This document shows positions 57,291-64,000 of a stretch of 64,000 bases of DNA, in pieces. The notes beneath the pieces were generated by a model. It did no database searches and was not told where the DNA came from. It saw only the letters and a list, made by a program, of their open reading frames with translations. Source of the stretch: Hirundichthys speculiger. Lineage: Eukaryota; Chordata; Actinopteri; Beloniformes; Exocoetidae. Numbering within the stretch: position 1 is the first letter of the stretch; the number at the start of each line of letters is the position of its first letter. Location: assembly GCA_018398805.1 (NCBI GenBank), contig JAGFBZ010000936.1, positions 1,178,001-1,242,000 on the forward strand, in the 5' to 3' direction. The translations under genes and the position numbers were made by a program.

Positions 57291-58475
57291 TGGAAGACGG
57301 AAGCTACTGGCTTTATTTTTTATGTTAAATGGCCTGACCACTGAACAACTGATCAGGCACTGAGAAGTGTGTTTGTATATATATGTATTTTTTAATAAGT
57401 TCTAGCCAGTAAATCCACTATGGCAGGCAAACATGTCTTTTGTCAGTAAACACAGCAGTTTTGGAAACTGCATACTGAGCTACTAGTATTTACTGAATTT
57501 GCCATAATGTAGCATGCAGTATGCACACAACTTGACAATCTGCAGTATATGATAAATTTCCAGGAGTCACGTTTCAGAAAGTAGGTTATGTGCAAACTCC
57601 AAGTATGCTGAACCTGAACTCAGTTTCACAGAGCAAGCTAACCCAACCTTGAGCAAAAGGGTCCAGCGAAGCCAGTTTCAGAAACTGAGGTAATGCATAC
57701 TGTCAGTCTATTACCATGGTAACTGACTATGCAAACTAACCCCCCCCCTCCCAACTGCTTCAAAGTTGTTGTTTTGTTTTTTTTTTTGTCAAGCAAGATT
57801 TCACCTTCCATTAAATATTTAAATGATGCATTTCCTCACTCTGCACTTTCGTCCACATCAACTGTTTTTCATTCACTGCTACAGTGACCTTACATTTCTG
57901 CATTTCTGCCACGTGATTGCAGTAAAAGCTCTAATTCAATGAAGAAGAGTAGGAAGATCCCTTCCGTTTACTTGGGGTTGCCATGGTCACTTACATGGAG
58001 GATCGCTGATGATGTCTTTGTCTAGTTGTGGTAACTCAGAGTGAACATACTCAGAACTCTAAACTATCAATGTGAAAACCAGAAACTCAGAGTATCTTTT
58101 CTCTTGGCTTTGTTGAGTCTGAGTTAGTTTTTTTTTTTTTAAACTCAGAGTTCGTTGAACCTCCGTTCTGAAACAGGCCCCAAATGGTTTACAAATAAAT
58201 GTTTCCAGACAGCAACCGGTTAAGTCTACCTTGAAAACTAAAAACAACGCGTAACCTTGGCAATAACAATCCGAGAAAAATAGCAAACAGCAGCACTCTA
58301 TGTTATCATTTACTTCTCTCTTTTAAAACTGGAACCTGGCAAGAAAACAAAATAACAATAAAAATTTGTTGTTGTAATAAATAAATAAATATGAAAGACA
58401 TATTAGGAATTAATAACAATATGTAGTACATACTGCCCAATGTTATTAGTACAGACCATGCAACTATGAAAACAG

Positions 58476-59342
58476 TAGGGATGCAACGGTACTCTGGTTA
58501 AAATACGGTACGGTTCGGTACGACCTGCACGGGACACGGGACGCTTTTATGTCCCGCGGTATTTATGTTCCAATAACTTTGCGTTGGACTTGCACGTGAG
58601 CGTGCGTGCCTTTTAGGCAACAGGCTGCATGTCAATGTCTACTTGCCTCCACTCACTCACAGTGACCAGCCGATCACACTTTAGCCGGCTGGCTGCAACT
58701 CATAGATGCACAAAAAGAAAAAAAAACAAGCAGGCATGGCCAGCGGTAGCAGAGAAAGTTGGGAAAAACTTTTTTTTTAAATCACCAGTGAGGGAGCATT
58801 TTTGGTTTTGCTGTTGAATACACCAGCGAGGGAGTGAAAACAGTTAACAGTTAACAGAACGCAATCTTCCACCTCCCTAAACCCGGATCTTACCTGCGTA
58901 AGATCCAGTTGTTACCAGTTGTGCGTCTTGGCGCAGCCGATGTGCTTTTTAAAATACTGCAGAATGAATCATTGGATGCGCATTTAAAGATCACGAACAA
59001 TTAATGTTCCTGTCCCTCCTCAACCACCAACAGTTTCAGACATATCAGAAATAAATTCCCGCATCCAACCTTTTCCAGCTTTACACCAGACACAAAGATC
59101 TCCTTGGTTTCCTCCACAGCAGACATCTGAATGAGATCATGCCACAACTGTACATTTATTCCATTTGGACGTGCTCTTTTAGGCGCCGACATGCAAGTTG
59201 CGCTTTCTGCAAACTCTGTATCTTGCGATCGCTTGTTTAGGGTAGAGGGTGGTCTGAAACTGTACCGAATCTGTACCGAAACCGTGACACAAAAACCGCG
59301 GTATGGACCGTACCGTGAGCCACCTGTACCGTTGCATCCCTA
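58476..59342. mobile_element. hAT-type element with perfect 17-bp ends and 8-bp target duplication
   Basis: 867 bp. Ends TAGGGATGCAACGGTAC and GTACCGTTGCATCCCTA are perfect inverted repeats. Both flanks are GAAAACAG (58468-58475 and 59343-59350). Subterminal GGTACGG/CCGTACC repeats could be transposase-binding sites. No intact transposase; internal frames are under 75 codons. Confidence 0.85.
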
Positions 59343-60489
59343 GAAAACAGCCTGTGTCTTTTTCACTGAGTACACAGACTCCAAAGACAACCCTTTATAC
59401 AACCTGTAAAGTAAAAATAAACCATGGAGGAACAACAACTAAGAGGTCTGGGATAACAAAGTTAATTCAATGCTTAAAACAGCATCACGCAGCTGACATT
59501 CCCCCATGCTATGAAACCAGTAAAGGCTAAGAGGCTAAAAATAAAGCTAGCGCACTCCGCCAGCAGCCTCCATCTTTCATTGGCATCACTGGGGTTTTAA
59601 GGAAGAAAATTGGAATCTGCCAAGAAAATTGCTATCAGGGCACGTACCCTTGGCCTTTGGTTATCCATGGGATGTTTTTTACCTTACAGGTTGCACAAAT
59701 TACTACTTCTGGGAATGTTGTACTTACATAAACTGGGTGTATGAGTGTGTGAGTGAGCATAAAGTTAAGAAAATTAGATGGAAGTAGACAGAACAAAATG
59801 AATCGGTAATGTAATTTGTCATTTTAAAGTTCCAAATCAAAGATCAAAGTCATACCACAATAGTGATAGTACGTACACAATCACTCTCATTATATCACCC
59901 CTACTACATGAATGAGATCATGTCACTTCATTTCAATGGAGAACATAATCATTCAGATTCAGATACAACCATTCAGACAATGGTTGTATGTCAAGCAACT
60001 GGCAGATTAGATTCTGGACCTGTCATATGATGTCTAACTCAACTGAACTGCAATAAACAATCTTGCAAAGTGAATTAAGTTTACAATACTCTGCCCTCCC
60101 AGTTTGAATCAGTGGGTATACAAACAATAATCAAACCAAAGATAAACCAACAACTCAACTAAGTTTGCTCACAAGTCAAACTACTGACTAGGGCATCAGA
60201 AAAAAACAAACAAACAAACTAGGTCATGTCAGTTTCCAGGTTCTGAACAGCAGTTTTTATTAATTTCTGACTGATTTCCCAGCCCCACCATCCATCATAA
60301 TAAAATATGTGATATACTGTATAACACATCTGTTAAAAAGGGTGTTCAATTATGGGAAAAACAAACAAAAACATAATAATAATCATGATTATTATTATGT
60401 TATTATCCACTGACTGACTTCTAAAGCATGTTGCACTTATCAAACTTAAAAGAATATTCCAGAGTTAAATCAACTATGAGAGTGTAGAC

Positions 60490-61079
60490 TAGGGATGCAC
60501 ATTTTGGATTTTTTTTATGACTGTTAACCGACGCCCTTTAACGATTAATAACCGTTAACCGATAAGTCCGGGAGGGTTGGCTGCCGCGATGTTGCACGCG
60601 TTGTCGTGGACGCATGCGGACACTTCCCCGTGGATACGCTTGCGGCAATGTGTCGCCATCAGCTTGTCGCAGAGATGCCACCGTCACTTTTGATTTATAC
60701 TAGCGCGGTCTCCGCTATGTTATTCCACACCACACGCAAGAGCGACAATCACGAACTAGCTAAACTTACTAAACTTATCTCTTGCGTTTTTCCACTTCCT
60801 CACCGTCTCGGCCGTATCCAGACCCACATTCATCGCAATCTCCCTCCATGAATTACAAGAATATGTGCTGTCTTTGTGGGTACTTCCTCATTTTTTCAAT
60901 GATGCGCTCTTTTCTACGCGGATGTAGAATTGACCAATCAGAGGCCTGTTGCACCCGTCGACACGCCCCCATGAGTTGATTGAATTACGTAGCTTAAAAA
61001 CAAAATTGACCATTAGTATTAATCGGTTAGAGTTACTATTATCAGTTAACGGTTAAACGGTTAACCATGTGCATCCCTA
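60490..61079 (-). mobile_element. hAT-ended element with perfect 8-bp target duplication, carrying a MADF-like relic
   Basis: 590 bp, ends TAGGGATGCAC and GTGCATCCCTA, both flanks GTGTAGAC (60482-60489 and 61080-61087). Subterminal GGTTAAC-type repeats at both ends. The minus strand at about 60745-60905 reads, across one frameshift, ERIIEKMRKYP then KDSTYSCNSWREIAMNVGLD and TAETVRKWKNARDKFSKF, matching the MADF (Myb/SANT-like) pattern of an early WREIA and a later KWKN.RDKF. Confidence 0.8.
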
Positions 61080-63659
61080 GTGTAGACCTTTGTTAAGGAG
61101 CAAAAAGACATGAATCAAAGTAATTTTGGGGTTGGAGCCAAATATACTTTTGCAGCACAATTAACAAATATCAAATATAAATAACTATTTTAAGCCTCTG
61201 ATAAAACTCAAAAATGTCATTCCACCTACGTAATAGTGTAGATACGATCCCTACTGATGCGGCAAAATACTTTTAACTTTGTATGTGTACGAGAAGAATA
61301 AAAGAAGAACTACATGCAGGGGAATGTCCTCCCAGTTTACTGCTACTTTGATGGAAGTCTGTACAAATGAGTTATCAATAGACAAAAGGAGGAGAGTTTC
61401 TGATCTCTGCTTCCATAGAACTAGAATGGCACTTATATATTTATGATAAAAACAGGCACATGAAGCAGAGGCTATGAACTTTCCTATTTTTTGCACCTAT
61501 TTACAGGAATTTGCATGAAAACCATTGTTGATTTCTACAAACTAATGACAATGTAGCAGTGAACAGAAGGATACTCCTGTTCCAACAGTCTTTTTTGTAC
61601 ACATACAAAGCTAAAACTAACTTGATTCATATGCAGGGATCTCATCCACACCATTACTTAAGTGGAATTAATTGTCTTGTCAAATGCTTGAAAAACCAAT
61701 TCATTCTTCTATCACCACTTCTCCTTTGAGCAAAATTTAACAGCTATAATGCTGCAAACATTTATCCTGCTGCAACACAAAACTGCTTTAAGTCACATAA
61801 TTTTGCTCCCTTACAAAGGTTTACACTTATTATCATCTAGTAACAGAGCTAGTTAATTCAAGTCCAGAACGTTCCTTTAATGTGGAAAAAAGTTGAAATT
61901 CCTACAATAAACTTAAAAATTGGACAAAAAAAAAAAAAAAAAAAAAGACAAGCAAATGCCTTTAAAGCTGCTCAAATAAACATGTGAATGTTGTTGTTCT
62001 GAAACACCAGTATGATCTTGATTTTACTTCAAATAATAATATTTGAAATTAAATACAAAAATAAAGGGAGAACTCACCCTACTATGGCAAAAAGTGTCAT
62101 GTATTACTGAAATGTGTATGTCATTCAGAAACCAATATGTGGCAAAGTAATTGTATTATTCTACAATAATTCATTTTTGTATTTTTGGGGAGCTGAAATA
62201 GAAATCACAATTAGAATTTGATTAATTGCACAGCTCTGTTAACAATACAATGTCTTGCTATAAAATCACACTTTTGTAAGGTTAAAGATGTTACTTTTTA
62301 AAATGGTATTAGATGTCTTCAGCCATTACAATAACTTAAATAAATATGAATTTGAACACCATAATGTTTCATGAACACTGCTCTTAAACAATGTCAGTGT
62401 AAACTGTTGCAGACTGTTTTAATCTACTCTGGGCGTACACAAAACTTGGAACTTGTATTGCGTAAACAGAACTATGTGAAAAACAACACTACGCAAGTGT
62501 GCACAGGGTAGATTGCTAACTTTTATTTGCAGGACATGGAGACAAACTGCTGGCCCTGCAGCAGAAGAGGTCAGAGGCAGCCTAGTTACTTAACTAGGTT
62601 AAAGTGCTAGGAGCAGACTGTTATTAAATGCAGCTATAACCCAAAGAGATATGCAATGGACAAAGTTATGTTCATAGACAATATTTGTCACAACAGCTTC
62701 AGTGGTTTCAGCAATAAAATGATGTATAATTTGCATTTTATAGCCTCTCCTTATCCAAGGAGCTCTAATCTCTGTACAAATTAGCAGTTTCACATTAGTG
62801 TCTCTACAGGCCAGGAAATAGCAAGCAGTTCTTTTCTACTCTGAGCCTTACACAGTAATTACCTATGTGAGGGACTGAAACTACGAATCTTCAAACACAT
62901 GTAGCTTTTTCCGAGTGTGCTGAAACCACGGTGCAATATACCACCCTCAAAGACAAACGCAGGAGCCAACCAGCCGAACAACTCCAAAAGATAAAAACAA
63001 ACCAGCCTGCCAAAGGATCACCCATATATGTTGCCCTGCCTATGTGTTTATTGCTTCCCTCTTTATTCATCAATGGGGAAATATTAGCGGTTCATTCCAA
63101 CGCTGGTGCTCGTAATCAAGCAAAGAAACACCCGGAAATCCACCAATGCACAATCTTTCCCAAAAAGAGAAGCGCAGGCAGCTTGGTATGCGACGAGTTT
63201 GACTTAGCACCCGGAAACAGGCAGAATGTTCCATAGTCTAACAGGGTTAATCATTCAATACACGGGATCAATCCACCGCATACCGGCCAAAGACAGGGGT
63301 GTGACAATACGAGCAGGCAACCTACAGCGAGGAGACACCACTTGGTGTCTCAACCCAAACCGACATTCCTCTCCCGTCAGACATGACACATCAAAATGAA
63401 AGAGGATATGAAGATGCTACGGGTGAACAAGGCTTGTGTCAACTACCAGGGTTTCCTTTTCATGAACGTGCTTCTACTCTGGCCAGTCTCGGATCGGTTG
63501 TGGAGTGCTCAATGCCCGTGTCTACCAACAATAACACGGCCTCTTGTCACACGCTCGAACCGGTAGTCAAACACAGACTCCACTCAGCGTTCATCAACGT
63601 CAGTAGTCATTTTGTTATTAATAAACACCCCGGCGTCTCCACCTGCCTGTCGAGCGCAC

Positions 63660-64000
63660 AGTCTAACAGACCATAGTAACGCGGATGCTAACAAAGGCCC
63701 GAGAGCTGTCTGGATAGGGAGACCGACACAACGGAAGGAAGGAGGCAGGCAGCAGAAAGGGAGGCAGCCTCTCCAGCCTCACAAAATGTTCCAGTTTGGA
63801 CCCTCTCTGAGCCACTGTAGCGACAATGTCCGCATCGATGCGTCAATAACTAATGCTCCGACCAACTGCGAGCAGAGAGATAGCGATACTGACCGGCGGA
63901 GAGGGTGGATGGTCGCGGATTTCGGCCCCAGTTTCTCTCTGACACCCCAGGCTTTCACTCCAACAACATGGCGGCTCGACGGAGGAGCAGGCAGCAGCGC
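63660..64000 (-). promoter_or_regulatory. pum1: pum1 promoter-proximal CpG-rich region with YY1-type motif
   Basis: CpG density rises sharply from about 63.6 kb to the window end. The motif CAACATGGCGGC (63964-63975, plus strand) is one base off the YY1 consensus CAAGATGGCGGC, which is typical of TATA-less housekeeping promoters. No TATA box is seen. The core promoter may continue beyond the window. Confidence 0.55.
63894..64000 (-). other. pum1: pum1 non-coding exon 1 (5' UTR), extends past window edge
   Basis: GC-rich leader on the minus strand ending in a donor CCG|GTCAGT at 63894/63893. It contains a short upstream ORF (63955-63969). The true 5' end probably lies at or just beyond base 64000. 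Assigned from its position 9.5 kb upstream of the ATG exon and from the known non-coding first exon of vertebrate PUM1. A weaker alternative donor lies 4 nt downstream. Confidence 0.75.

Larger units (their letters stand above)
54397..63893 (-). other. pum1 intron 1 (9.5 kb)
   Basis: Separates the non-coding first exon from the ATG exon. Contains three hAT-type elements, the split LINE relic and a LINE tail listed separately. 59350-60480 and 61090-63600 hold only AT-rich unique-looking sequence and short A-runs. No conserved coding exon is seen on either strand. Confidence 0.8.

Noticed and set aside
63383..63676. 97-codon plus-strand open frame near the pum1 promoter
   Set aside because: Lies in pum1 intron 1 in a CpG-rich stretch where stops are rare. 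No recognisable domain, no splice support; chance frame.

Overview
The window is vertebrate, almost certainly teleost, nuclear DNA. It has long AT-rich introns, GT-AG spliced genes, two CpG-rich promoters, and a fish-type repeat load: Tc1-like transposons, hAT and pogo-like elements, tRNA-derived SINEs, L2/Rex-type LINE tails and many (CA)n, (AT)n and (ATCC)n microsatellites. Most open frames in it are chance frames in non-coding DNA.

The main gene is pum1 (Pumilio homologue 1), on the minus strand. A non-coding first exon lies at the right edge (63894 to past 64000). The first coding exon is at 54224-54396, and 21 more coding exons run leftwards to the stop codon at 34086-34088. All exon phases join, and the model predicts a protein of about 1166 residues (human PUM1 is 1186/1188) with all eight C-terminal PUM repeats. 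The sequence as given has one fault: a single base is missing in the repeat-2 recognition helix (exon 17, near 37813/37814), next to a 44-base homopolymer. Two other splicing features stand out: a GC-AG intron after exon 6, and tandem donors after exon 18 that add or omit Val-Ile.

Left of pum1 there is a CpG-rich promoter near 28.4-29.0 kb with a minus-strand exon coding an 18-residue signal peptide followed by a donor. Vertebrate SDC3 sits downstream of PUM1 in the same orientation and has a signal-peptide first exon with a long first intron, so I read this as sdc3 exon 1. The leftmost 28.3 kb is then sdc3 intron 1; no further coding exon was found there.

Layout: 1-28356 sdc3 intron 1 with many transposon relics; 28357-28980 sdc3 exon 1 and promoter; 28981 to about 32.6 kb intergenic, holding a truncated pogo-like element and a mariner-type MITE; about 32.6-34.09 kb pum1 3' UTR, with a cluster of Pumilio-type UGUANAUU motifs in its distal part; 34.09-54.4 kb pum1 coding exons and introns; 54.4-63.9 kb pum1 intron 1, with three hAT-type elements and a split LINE relic; 63.9-64.0 kb pum1 first exon and promoter.

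I found no clearly new biological system. The best leads are the exon-17 lesion, the possible 3' UTR autoregulatory cluster, the GC-AG intron, and two transposon relics carrying Myb/SANT-like or MADF-like DNA-binding domains.
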